From Hymenobacter rubidus (GTDB taxonomy: Bacteria; Bacteroidota; Bacteroidia; Cytophagales; Hymenobacteraceae): a stretch of 64,000 nucleotides of DNA. The position numbers and the translations under genes were made by a program. Position 1 is the stretch's first letter, and each line of letters begins with the position of its first letter. Of this stretch, positions 7,539-17,039 are shown in pieces. The stretch covers positions 231,434 through 295,433 of the forward strand of contig NZ_JAERQF010000004.1 in assembly GCF_016734815.1 (NCBI RefSeq), given 5' to 3'. The notes below the pieces were generated by a model that made no database searches, was not told the DNA's origin, and saw only the letters and a list, made by a program, of their open reading frames with translations.

Positions 7539-7639
7539 CCAGTATCCCCAAAAAATGTCCGTGTGCTGAAGATTTTTTGGCATGCTTGAGCAGGCGCATG
7601 GCCGTAGCGCAGACGACAAAGTCCGCGCTACGGGCTGCG

Positions 7640-7758
7640 AAAACGGCCGCCTCCCAAACCCGGCCCCACCCTTGCCACCGCCTCGGCCATGTTTGACTTC
7701 CTGAAATCCATTTCCGCCAAAAACCCCAACGCCACCGCGCGGCCCCGAAAAGCCCGCC
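7640..7758 (+). pseudogene. Dead duplicate of the 5' end of the ABC transporter gene at 10147
   Basis: These 119 bases match 10098-10215 closely: the same upstream stretch (AAAACGGCCGCC, CCCAAACCCGGCCCCA), the same ATG (here 7689) and the same first 15 codons (MFDFLKSISAKNPNA) with only synonymous changes, then the same CGGCCCCGAAAAGCCCGCC. After 7758 the similarity ends and the frame runs on into unrelated sequence that overlaps the Uma2 gene on the other strand. The copy must have split from the functional gene recently. With the palindromes, it fills the gene-free stretch 7214-7827. Confidence 0.8.
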
Positions 7759-7827
7759 GGGCAGGTAGCGGCGTTGTGGTTGCTGCAGGCGTTGCGCAAG
7801 CACCGCCAGCCCCGCCGGCCAAGGTTG

Positions 7828-8430
7828 CTACCCCGCCGCGTCAAACACTTCGCTCCACTCCACGGCCAGGTCGGGCAGCACCGTGACCGGCATGGGGCCG
7901 GGCGCGGCGTACTCGCCGGCCACCTCGTAGCGGCCGTGCTCGTCCAGCAAGTAGGCCAGCACGGTTTGCTCGCCGGGAAACACCACCCAGTATTCGCGCA
8001 CCCCGTTTTTCTCGTAGAGGTCGAACTTCGTTTTGGTGTCGTGCTTGAGGTTGCCGGGCGACACGATTTCGATAATCCAGTCCGGGGCCCCCACGCAGCC
8101 GCGCTCGTCCAGCTTGGCGGGGTCGCACACCACCATGAGGTCGGGCTGCACCACGGTTAGCACCTGCGCATCGCCCGCGCCCGCGTTGCGCGTGAGGCGC
8201 ACATCGAACGGGGCGTAATACAGCTCGCAGGAGCTGCGCCGCAAATGGCTGTCAATCGCAAAGCCTAAGCGCCGCGACACCTGTTGGTGTCGGCGGCTGG
8301 CCCCCGCCATCGGCCGCAGCACCTTGCCCTTTATCAACTCCACAGACTCGTCAAACCGCCACGTCAGGTAATCGGCGTAGGTGTACACGCCGTTGGGGTC
8401 GAGCTGCGAGAGGGAGGTGATAGGGGCCAT
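7828..8430 (-). CDS. Uma2 family (DUF820) putative restriction-fold endonuclease
   Basis: 200 residues. The pattern is that of Uma2/DUF820: an N-terminal YTYADYLTW, ELIKGKVLRPMAGASRRHQQ, then VVQPDLMVVCDP with Asp97, APDWIIEIVSPGN with Glu121, HDTKTKFDLYEKNGVREYWVV, and a hydrophobic end. This is a PD-(D/E)XK nuclease-like core; Asp97, Glu121 and a Lys near 133-135 would be the metal site. The family is widespread in Cyanobacteria and Bacteroidota and its cellular role is not settled. The gene stands alone on the minus strand between the truncated ABC fragment and REP copy 1. Confidence 0.9.
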   Translation of the reverse strand: MAPITSLSQLDPNGVYTYADYLTWRFDESVELIKGKVLRPMAGASRRHQQVSRRLGFAIDSHLRRSSCELYYAPFDVRLTRNAGAGDAQVLTVVQPDLMVVCDPAKLDERGCVGAPDWIIEIVSPGNLKHDTKTKFDLYEKNGVREYWVVFPGEQTVLAYLLDEHGRYEVAGEYAAPGPMPVTVLPDLAVEWSEVFDAAG

Positions 8431-8534
8431 GACACGGGGCAGTTGAAGGGGGTGGAAGGCGTAAACAAATATACCGGGCCCAGGGGCAGAGCCCGCCGCC
8501 AGGCGTGTAAGGGCATGTTTGGAAATTTGAAAAG

Positions 8535-8639
8535 AACGTCATGCTGAGCGCAGCCGAAGCATCTCTACTGTGCAAGTAATCCAATCGACAGGATTTACTA
8601 TTGCAGTAGAGATGCTTCGACTGCGCTCAGCATGACGTT
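8535..8639. repeat. REP-like palindrome, copy 1
   Basis: The left arm AACGTCATGCTGAGCGCAGC continues CGAAGCATCTCTACTG; the right arm CAGTAGAGATGCTTCGACTG continues CGCTCAGCATGACGTT. The arms of about 36 bases enclose an AT-richer centre. It lies between the Uma2 gene start and the gene at 8856. Confidence 0.9.
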
Positions 8640-8730
8640 TTGGAACAGGCTAGGCAAAACCCAAACACGTTCTAAGCCCGGCCAGCACCGGTGCGCCGAG
8701 ACGCCTGATAAGTCACCGCCCCCGGCCGGA

Positions 8731-8776
8731 ACCGCAAGAAGCCCCAGCCGCTGGCGGGGTCGGGGCTTCTTGCGGT
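8731..8776. terminator. Strong hairpin, terminator-like
   Basis: ACCGCAAGAAGCCCC (8731-8745) is perfectly complementary to GGGGCTTCTTGCGGT (8762-8776). A near relative of this hairpin occurs at 9336-9380 on the far side of the gene at 8856. The rest of 8431-8855 holds REP copy 1 and no gene. Confidence 0.65.
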
Positions 8777-8855
8777 TCATTTATGAAAAGCACGGGTTAT
8801 TTGCATCTGCTCTTATGGCCGGTTCCTCCATTACCTGGTCACTTACACCCCTGCC

Positions 8856-9317
8856 ATGTCCTTCTTGCTTCTAGCCACCTTGTTTTCGATTGCTAGTCCC
8901 CCGCCACCGGAGCAAACCGCGTTCAACTACTTCGCGACCGTACTCGTGGCCCGCTACTACCCAACGGCCAAGCACCTGTACTTCCCCGGGCACAGCGAGC
9001 CCACCGCCTCCTTGGCAGGACCCTTTGCCGCTTGCTTTCCCGGGACGGGTTTCGATGCCTTATGGGGGGAACAACCGACTTCGACGGGCGCACCAGTACC
9101 CATTACCACAAGCGGGTTTCCACTCTTTAAACGCACTGGCTTCCTGCGTCGCGGCGGGTTACAGGTTCGCATGTATCGCGCCGTGGCTGGTCCCGGCGGG
9201 GTTTACACCAATCTGTACGTGTACCGGGCGCAGCACTTTGTAGACCATTATTTAATCAAAGTTTCCGGCAGCACCCCAGCGGTGGTAGAGGTATGTCGGG
9301 CCAGTGAAATTATTTAA
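8856..9317 (+). CDS. Probable secreted protein of unknown function (153 aa)
   Basis: 153 residues. The N-terminus MSFLLLATLFSIASPPPPE looks like a short signal peptide. The mature part reads as one compact domain (FNYFATVLVARYYPTAKHLY, then FRLKTG-like aromatic strands, ending HYLIKVSGSTPAVVEVCRAS). I do not recognise a family. Two similar GC-rich hairpins flank the gene (8731-8776 and 9336-9380), so it is probably transcribed alone. A competing frame on the same strand (8890-9243) has no plausible product. Confidence 0.55.
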   Translation: MSFLLLATLFSIASPPPPEQTAFNYFATVLVARYYPTAKHLYFPGHSEPTASLAGPFAACFPGTGFDALWGEQPTSTGAPVPITTSGFPLFKRTGFLRRGGLQVRMYRAVAGPGGVYTNLYVYRAQHFVDHYLIKVSGSTPAVVEVCRASEII

Positions 9318-9335
9318 GAACGTCCCGACCCGGCC

Positions 9336-9380
9336 GGAACCGCCAGCAGCCCCAGCCGCGGGCGGGGCGGGGGCTGCTTA
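9336..9380. terminator. Terminator-like hairpin related to 8731-8776
   Basis: CCGGCCGGAACCGCCAGCAG and then CCCCAGCC precede a GGCGGGGCGGGGGCTGCTTA arm. The wording matches the hairpin at 8731 with paired substitutions (AAGAAGCCCC to AGCAGCCCC; GGGGCTTCTT to GGGGCTGCTT). Confidence 0.5.
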
Positions 9381-9508
9381 GGCTACTCTGGTGAATGAAT
9401 TAGGGCTCCGCGCAGACTTGCGCCAGCGGGAACCTTTTTTTGGGAGTAATTTGAGCGTATCTATCTTTCGGAAAACCACCGTTTTCGTGAAAGAACTATT
9501 GCCGCAAG

Positions 9509-9979
9509 CTACAAGGCGGTATAGGTTAAAATGACTTTGCAAGAGTACGCCGGGGCCCACCCTTCGAGCACTAGGGTTCTGGGCGTCAGCTTGAGGATTT
9601 TATAGCGCCTCTCCACCGCCTGGGCTTGGCCTGGGGCCGCGTACCACATGGCGAGTTCGCGCCCTTCCGCTAGGAACCGCCACGCGAAGCGGCGAGCTTG
9701 CGGAAACCGCGGGTCGCACGGAAGGGCTCCTTCGTCGTCCACGTAGGTCCCATCCGCTTTAAACACTGTGAAGTCGTCCCGAACGCAGGGTTCTTTGTCA
9801 GCAGGCGGGTCATATGCACCGGGCAGTGGGGGAGCATCTGGGCAAAACACGTAGTCGCTTAAGTGCCACCTCGGCACCGTCAAGATGGCCAGCGAAGAAA
9901 CCTCCTTGCGCTCGCACGCTACGGCCGCAACCACCCCGGCCAAGAACAAGACGAGGCGCACACTGTAGGATAATGGCAT
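9509..9979 (-). CDS. Small lipoprotein, lipocalin-like
   Basis: The frame opens at 10015, but a lipoprotein signal starts at Met codon 9979 (MPLSYSVRLVLFLAGVVAAV, then AC), so I choose that start (156 residues). The mature protein carries two Cys early (VFCPDAP, EPCVRDD) and has the pattern of Bacteroidota lipocalin-like lipoproteins: W.L..Y, a FKADGTY turn (asp-gly hairpin), W.FLAEGREL, ILKLTPRTLVLEG, ending with a strand that returns to the start. Such proteins are envelope-anchored beta barrels or half-barrels of unknown ligand. No operon partner. Confidence 0.65.
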   Translation of the reverse strand: MPLSYSVRLVLFLAGVVAAVACERKEVSSLAILTVPRWHLSDYVFCPDAPPLPGAYDPPADKEPCVRDDFTVFKADGTYVDDEGALPCDPRFPQARRFAWRFLAEGRELAMWYAAPGQAQAVERRYKILKLTPRTLVLEGWAPAYSCKVILTYTAL

Positions 9980-10146
9980 GAGACAAACAAAAGGTGGAGG
10001 CAAGCGCACAATCAAATAACGCTCCTTTGGGTAAAATATTAGCAGGGTCTCAAAACCAAGCGGCCATCAAGCTACTGCAATAAGCCCACCCCCTGCCAAA
10101 ACGGCCGCCCCCCAAACCCGGCCCCAACCTTGCCCACGCCCGGGCC

Positions 10147-12030
<1,884 letters not shown>

Positions 12031-12145
12031 GACCGGGAATAGGCGATAAAAATTGCCATAATCATAATGTTATCGCCCCTGCTCCGACCGCTAAGTGCCT
12101 TAGGTTTCGTATATTGGTAGTACTAAATCCCGATACTGCACATTT

Positions 12146-12760
12146 ATGAAACCTACGATTACGCTACTGCTGCTGGCTGCAATGTGCCTGGCAGGCTGCA
12201 TGACCACCCGCGAAGCCCGCGTGGATTCGGACTACAGCTACCGCGGCAATTTCCGCCACTACCGCACCTACGATTTCGTGACCGGCACGGGCCTCACCTC
12301 CGACAGCAGCCGCTTGGGCCAGACGCTACGCGAGGCCATTCAGCAGCGCTTCCTGGCCCAGGGCTACCGCAAAGCCAGCCGCCGCCCCGACATGCTGGTG
12401 AATTTCCGGGTGTACGAGGGCGATATGAACTTCCACGGCTTCCAGCAGGAAGACCTCAGCCAGTGGATTAAGCGCAACATTGAGGAAAACGACGACACGC
12501 CCAAGGAAGACCGCCAGGGCTACCAGCCCGTGCGCCTGCTGCTGGCCGAAGGCACGCTCCTCGTCACCCTCATCGACGTGAAAACCAACCGCGCCGTGTG
12601 GAACGGCTACGCCTCGGGCGTGACCGTGCCCGAAGGCCCCATGGGCGAAATCGTACTCAAACGCTCCGTGCGCTCCATCCTCGACCGCTACCGCGTGTTC
12701 ACCGAAGAGTTTGCCAACGGCAACGTAAACCCCACCGGCGCCAACGACACGGAGCGGTAA
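12146..12760 (+). CDS. DUF4136-family lipoprotein
   Basis: 204 residues. The N-terminus MKPTITLLLLAAMCLAGC is a lipoprotein signal (lipobox LAGC). The body fits DUF4136: a start with VDSDYSYRGNFRHYRTYDF, an amphipathic helix with LGQTLREAIQQRFLAQGYR, PDMLVNFRV, and a late strand LLVTLIDVKTNRAVWNGYAS. These proteins are periplasmic-side envelope lipoproteins of unknown function found across Bacteroidota and Proteobacteria. The gene starts 115 bases after the ABC transporter stop on the same strand, so co-transcription is possible but not shown. REP copy 2 follows directly. Confidence 0.85.
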   Translation: MKPTITLLLLAAMCLAGCMTTREARVDSDYSYRGNFRHYRTYDFVTGTGLTSDSSRLGQTLREAIQQRFLAQGYRKASRRPDMLVNFRVYEGDMNFHGFQQEDLSQWIKRNIEENDDTPKEDRQGYQPVRLLLAEGTLLVTLIDVKTNRAVWNGYASGVTVPEGPMGEIVLKRSVRSILDRYRVFTEEFANGNVNPTGANDTER

Positions 12761-12781
12761 GGACGCTGGAATTAATGAAGT

Positions 12782-12883
12782 ACGTCATGCTGAGCTTGTC
12801 GAAGCATCTCTACCACAGTAGTAATCCAATCGAAAGGATTTACGCTCGCGGTAGAGATGCTTCGGCTGCGCTCAGCATGACGT
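12782..12883. repeat. REP-like palindrome, copy 2 (arms of different subtypes)
   Basis: The left arm ACGTCATGCTGAGCTTGTCG is of the CTTGTCGA subtype, whereas the right arm GATGCTTCGGCTGCGCTCAG is of the GCAGCCGA subtype. The middle of the stem is therefore mispaired, unlike the other copies. It separates the DUF4136 gene from the convergent xdhC. Confidence 0.85.
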
Positions 12884-12896
12884 TCTTTTTTCCACA

Positions 12897-13889
12897 CTAC
12901 TCCGCTTCCCGCCGCACCTGAATCAGCTCTGCCGCGATGCTGATGGCAATTTCCTCCGGCGTTTGGCTGTAAATGGGCAGGCCGATGGGGCCGCGCAGGC
13001 GCGCTATTTCGGCGACCGAAAAACCTTCTTCCCGCAGTCCTCGCCGCAGCTCGGCTACTTTGGCTACGCTGCCCATCACGCCCAGGTAGCGGAAGGGCCG
13101 GCCCAGCAGCTGGCGCAGCACCACGGCATCGGTGCGGTAGCCCACGGTCATCACCACCACGTAGCGGTGCGGGCCGGCGGTCACTTCGGCCGCCACATTT
13201 TCATAATCGATGACGTGCCGGTGATGGGCGGCGTGGTTGTTGTCGAGCGTGGGCAAGTCGGCGCGGTCGTCGAGCACGGTCAGCTCGAAATCCAGCGCCG
13301 CCGCCACGTTCGACAAGGCCAGGCTCACGTGCCCGCCGCCTACAATGGTGAGCTGGTCGCGGAAGCCCAACTTTTCGCGGTAGCGCCACGCCGGGCCGGG
13401 CCGGTAATCGTAAAACGGCGTGTCTGCAGCAGCGGCGGCCACACCGGCCGCCAGCGCTTCCAGTCGCAGCCCAGTAGTTAGGCTCAGCGCCACAGAGCCG
13501 CCTGTGTTTGTTTGCAGGGCCTGTTCAATGGCTCCCACGGTGGCCAAATCAACAGGCGTCAGCGGCCACAGCAGCACTTCCTGTTCGCCCGAGCACATCA
13601 TGCCGGAGCGGTCGGCCGGCGCCTCGCGGCGGTGAATCTGGGGCCGCAACAGCGACGCGGTGTCAGCCTCGCGCAGGCGCTGGCGGGCCAACTCCACCCA
13701 CTTGTGCTCCATGATGCCCCCGCCAATGGAGCCCGCCACGGTATCGGCCGTCACGGCCATTTTGAAGCCCTGGCGGCCGGGGCTGCTGCCTTCGCTCCGC
13801 ACCACGCACAGCAGCGCCACGGGCGTGCCGGCCCGGAGGCTGGCCGCCGCCAGGGCCCAAACGGGGAGGTCGCGGGGGTAGGAGGGCAT
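12897..13889 (-). CDS. xdhC: XdhC-type molybdenum-cofactor insertion factor for xanthine dehydrogenase
   Basis: 330 residues in two parts. The N-terminal XdhC/CoxI domain has ALLCVVRSEGSSPGRQGFKM and VAGSIGGGIMEHKWVE. The C-terminal Rossmann domain has LTIVGGGHVSLALSNVAAAL, FELTVLDDR, YLGVMGSVAK and GLPIYSQTPEEIAISIAAEL. XdhC binds the molybdenum cofactor, promotes its sulfuration and inserts it into the large subunit of xanthine dehydrogenase. The enzyme genes xdhA and xdhB lie 14 kb away on the same strand. Upstream on the same strand is puuD, with REP copy 3 between them, so puuD-xdhC is a likely transcription unit. Confidence 0.92.
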   Translation of the reverse strand: MPSYPRDLPVWALAAASLRAGTPVALLCVVRSEGSSPGRQGFKMAVTADTVAGSIGGGIMEHKWVELARQRLREADTASLLRPQIHRREAPADRSGMMCSGEQEVLLWPLTPVDLATVGAIEQALQTNTGGSVALSLTTGLRLEALAAGVAAAAADTPFYDYRPGPAWRYREKLGFRDQLTIVGGGHVSLALSNVAAALDFELTVLDDRADLPTLDNNHAAHHRHVIDYENVAAEVTAGPHRYVVVMTVGYRTDAVVLRQLLGRPFRYLGVMGSVAKVAELRRGLREEGFSVAEIARLRGPIGLPIYSQTPEEIAISIAAELIQVRREAE

Positions 13890-13910
13890 TAGGAGGAGGG
13901 GTTTGAAAAG

Positions 13911-14022
13911 AACGTCATACTGAGCGCAGCCGAAGCATCTCGCTTGCCACCACTAATTCAATCGTTGAATAAAAGAATTGCTGCCACACGCGAGATGCTT
14001 CGGCTGCGCTCAGTATGACGTT
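13911..14022. repeat. REP-like palindrome, copy 3
   Basis: The arms read AACGTCATACTGAGCGCAGC.. and ..GCTGCGCTCAGTATGACGTT. The usual CATGCTGAG is CATACTGAG here and the partner arm has changed to CTCAGTATG, a compensatory pair. It sits between xdhC and puuD. Confidence 0.9.
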
Positions 14023-14045
14023 CTTTTCGTTATTGCTCAAACGTG

Positions 14046-15470
14046 CTACTTGTTCTGCGCGCCTTGGTTAATCCAGCACCCAATGAGGTCACGCTCTTCC
14101 TGGGTAATCTGGGTTTTGTTGTTCTGCGGCATCGTTTTCGTTACCACCACGCGCTGCATTATCTTGTCTTTCAGGCGAATGATGTCCTCCGGAGTGTCGT
14201 ACACCACACCATTGGGCGGCGACTTGAATACGTCGTCCGTCGGGTGAGCGGAGTGGCACTGAATGCAGCGCTTCTGCACAATCAGGTTCACCTGGCTCAT
14301 GCTCACCTGCTGGGTGCAGGCATTGGCCGCGCCCGCCGTGCCACCGCCCGACTGAGCGGGCGGGGCCGTTACAAATACCACGCCCAGGAGCAAGGCCACG
14401 GCGGCAGGCAGCACCCACACGGCGGTGTCGGTCTGGTGCTTTTCGCGCAGGTTCAGCCAGTGCTTCACGCCGGCGGTGCCCAGCGTGATGGCCGCCAGAA
14501 TGGCCCACGGATAGGAGTGCCCGAAGGTGCTGGGGAAGTGGTTGCTGACCATCACAAACAGCACCGGCAGCGTGAAGTAGTTGTTGTGCAGCGAGCGGGC
14601 CAGGGCGTTTTTGCCCAGCTGCGGGTCGAGGGGCGTGCCTTCGGTGGCCGCCTTCACCATGGCTTTCTGGGCCGGGATGATGGTAAAGAAAACGTTGCCC
14701 ACCATGAGTGTGCCCAGCATGGCGCCAAAGTGGATGTAGGCCGCCCGGGCGCTGAATACCTGCGCATAAAAAAACGCAAACCCCGTGGCCAGAATGAAGC
14801 CCACCACCTTGAACCACGGGCTGCGCACAAAAGCCGTGCGGCACAGCCCGTCATAAATCAGCCAGGCCGCCACAAACGAGCCCACCCCAATGCCCACGCC
14901 CGCCAGCGGCGAGATGTCCAGCACGCGCGGGTCAATCAGCATGGCGCTGGCGTTGAAGTAGTACACCACAAACAGCAGGCTGAAGCCCGAGAGCCAGGTG
15001 AAATACGCCTCGTACTTAAACCAGTGCAGGCTTTTGGGAATTTGCTTGGGGGCCGTCTTATATTTTTCGAGGTAGTAAAAGCCGCCGCCGTGCACGGCCC
15101 AGAGGTTGCCGGCCAGCTCTTCTCGCACGTTATCGGTGCGGTTGAGGGCGTTTTCGAGGAACACGAAGTAGAACGAGGCGCCAATCCAGGCGATGCCGAA
15201 GGTGATGTGCATGAGGCGCACCACAATGTTGAGCCATTCCATGATGTGGCCCGACCACGGCGAGTCGCGCGCCAGCACGTAGGCAATGCCCACCGCCGCG
15301 ACGACGGCCAGCAGAATCAGGGCGTAAGAATAGCCTTCGAGGGTGAAGCTGCCGTCGCCCACGGCCCCGCCGCCGGGCCGCGTTTTAGCCGCCCGCTGCA
15401 GGGCGAAGATGACACCCAGCAGCAGCAGAAAAGCGAGAATCAGGGCAAATAGGGTAACGTATTGGAGCAT
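14046..15470 (-). CDS. puuD: Urate hydroxylase PuuD (membrane oxidase with C-terminal cytochrome c)
   Basis: 474 residues from the ATG at 15470. The open frame extends to 15572, but its first residues are translated REP repeat, so that start is rejected. The N-terminal part has about eight membrane helices with the PuuD pattern (HIMEWLNIVVRLMHITFGIA, WAVHGGGFYYLEKYK, YFTWLSGFSLLFVVYYFNAS). After a Gly/Ala-rich linker the C-terminus is a cytochrome c domain with CIQCHSAHPTDDVF and a distal Met (TMPQNN). PuuD oxidises urate to 5-hydroxyisourate and passes electrons to the respiratory chain instead of making peroxide. It is divergent from allB and fits the pathway exactly between xanthine dehydrogenase and UraH. 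Confidence 0.92.
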   Translation of the reverse strand: MLQYVTLFALILAFLLLLGVIFALQRAAKTRPGGGAVGDGSFTLEGYSYALILLAVVAAVGIAYVLARDSPWSGHIMEWLNIVVRLMHITFGIAWIGASFYFVFLENALNRTDNVREELAGNLWAVHGGGFYYLEKYKTAPKQIPKSLHWFKYEAYFTWLSGFSLLFVVYYFNASAMLIDPRVLDISPLAGVGIGVGSFVAAWLIYDGLCRTAFVRSPWFKVVGFILATGFAFFYAQVFSARAAYIHFGAMLGTLMVGNVFFTIIPAQKAMVKAATEGTPLDPQLGKNALARSLHNNYFTLPVLFVMVSNHFPSTFGHSYPWAILAAITLGTAGVKHWLNLREKHQTDTAVWVLPAAVALLLGVVFVTAPPAQSGGGTAGAANACTQQVSMSQVNLIVQKRCIQCHSAHPTDDVFKSPPNGVVYDTPEDIIRLKDKIMQRVVVTKTMPQNNKTQITQEERDLIGCWINQGAQNK

Positions 15471-15531
15471 GTGGGAAAGCGGGTAATTAGGGTATTTTGG
15501 GTAGAGGAGGAGAGCGGCAAGAATTAATCGT

Positions 15532-15627
15532 AACGTCATGCTGAGCGGAGTCGAAGCATCTCTACCGCGCAACTAATCAATTTTAGTATTGCGGTAGAGA
15601 TGCTTCGACTCCGCTCAGCATGACGTT
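15532..15627. repeat. REP-like palindrome, copy 4
   Basis: The arms AACGTCATGCTGAGCGGAGT.. / ..ACTCCGCTCAGCATGACGTT pair through CGAAGCATCTCTACCGC. It lies in the divergent space between puuD and allB, where the promoters of both should be. Confidence 0.9.
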
Positions 15628-15697
15628 CCATCTCTTTCTTCCCGCCAATTAATTAAACCGGGAAAAAGCCCCCAATTTAGCGCCAAATTCCCTACTC

Positions 15698-17035
15698 ATG
15701 TCAACTCTCGCTTTGCGCAGCCAGCGCGTCGTCACGCCCGAGGGCGAGCGTGCCGCCACCATTCTGATTGAAAACGGCCGCATCAGTGCCCTGCTGCCCC
15801 ACGATGCCGACGTAGCCGGCGCCCCGTTGCTCGACGTGGGCACCCACGCCGTCCTGCCCGGCGTCATCGACCCGCACGTGCACATCAACGAGCCCGGCCG
15901 CACCGACTGGGAAGGCTTCGACACGGCTACCCGCGCTGCGCTGGCCGGCGGCCTCACCTCCTTGGTGGATATGCCGCTGAACTCTGCGCCCGTTACTACC
16001 TCGGTGGCCAATCTGGAGCTGAAAAAAGCCGCGACCAAGGGCCAGCTGCACACCAACGTGGGTTTCTGGGGCGGCGTGGTGCCGGGCAATGCCGCTGAGA
16101 TTGAACCGTTGATTACGGCCGGCGTGCTCGGCTTCAAGGCCTTTTTGACGCACTCCGGAATTGATGATTTCCCGAATGCGACGGAGGATGATTTGCGGCG
16201 GGTGATGCCCATTCTGGCGCGACACAAGCTGCCGCTGCTGGTGCACTGCGAACTGTCGGAGGATAGTGACGAGTGGAAAAAAAACGACCACCGCTCGTAC
16301 CCCAACTACCTAGCCTCGCGCCCCAAAAAGTGGGAGGACGATGCCATTGCCATGATGATTCGCTTGTGCGAGGAGTTCGACTGCCCGGTGCACATCGTGC
16401 ATTTATCGTCGGCCGATTCCATTGCGCCTATTGCCGCCGCCAAGGCCAAGGGCCTGCCGCTGACGGTGGAAACCGGCCAGCACTACCTCTATTTCAACGC
16501 CGAGGACATTGCCGACGGCCAGACGCAGTTTAAGTGCGCCCCGCCCATCCGCGAGGAGGCCAACAACAACCAGCTGTGGGCCGCTCTGCAGAGCGGAGTT
16601 ATCGACTTCGTGGCCACCGACCACTCGCCCGCGCCGCCCGATTTAAAGCAAATGGACAGCGGCGATTTTACCACCGCCTGGGGCGGCATTGCTTCGCTGC
16701 AGTTTGCGCTGCCGGTGCTCTGGACGGCTGCCCGCCGGCGCGGCGCCAGCCTGTCCGACATTGTGAAGTGGCTGAGCTCCAACCCGGCGAAACTGGCCGG
16801 CCAAAGCAAGAAAAAAGGACAAATAGCGCCCGGCTTCGATGCCGATTTAATCGTGTTCGACCCCGAAAAGACCTTTGAGGTGAGCGAGGAGATGATTCTG
16901 CACAAACACAAAGTATCCCCTTACATTTGCCAGGAATTGGCGGGTGTCATTGAATTAACTTTTCTCCGCGGCGAACAGGTTTTCCAGCGCCCGAATTTCC
17001 TCCGCCTCAACCACGGCGAATTTTTAACCCGGTAG
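15698..17035 (+). CDS. allB: Allantoinase
   Basis: 445 residues, the normal length. It is an amidohydrolase-superfamily TIM barrel with GVIDPHVHINEPGRTDWEGF (His60, His62), carboxylated Lys147 in GFKAFL, His183 in LVHCEL, a His near 235 in VHIVHLSS and Asp308 in VATDHSP. These are the metal ligands of allantoinase, and the NEPGRTDWEGF wording separates it from dihydroorotase. It hydrolyses allantoin to allantoate in the cytoplasm. It is the first gene of a tight plus-strand run: allC starts 4 bases after its stop, then allE. Confidence 0.95.
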   Translation: MSTLALRSQRVVTPEGERAATILIENGRISALLPHDADVAGAPLLDVGTHAVLPGVIDPHVHINEPGRTDWEGFDTATRAALAGGLTSLVDMPLNSAPVTTSVANLELKKAATKGQLHTNVGFWGGVVPGNAAEIEPLITAGVLGFKAFLTHSGIDDFPNATEDDLRRVMPILARHKLPLLVHCELSEDSDEWKKNDHRSYPNYLASRPKKWEDDAIAMMIRLCEEFDCPVHIVHLSSADSIAPIAAAKAKGLPLTVETGQHYLYFNAEDIADGQTQFKCAPPIREEANNNQLWAALQSGVIDFVATDHSPAPPDLKQMDSGDFTTAWGGIASLQFALPVLWTAARRRGASLSDIVKWLSSNPAKLAGQSKKKGQIAPGFDADLIVFDPEKTFEVSEEMILHKHKVSPYICQELAGVIELTFLRGEQVFQRPNFLRLNHGEFLTR

Positions 17036-17039
17036 CGGA

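Noticed and set aside
15471..15572. Extended N-terminus of PuuD
   Set aside because: The extra residues (RGRDASTPLSMT) are translated REP repeat. The same peptide type appears at several other REP copies.
16489..16911. Antisense frames in allB and neighbours
   Set aside because: They run opposite to genes with complete catalytic motifs and show no domain of their own.
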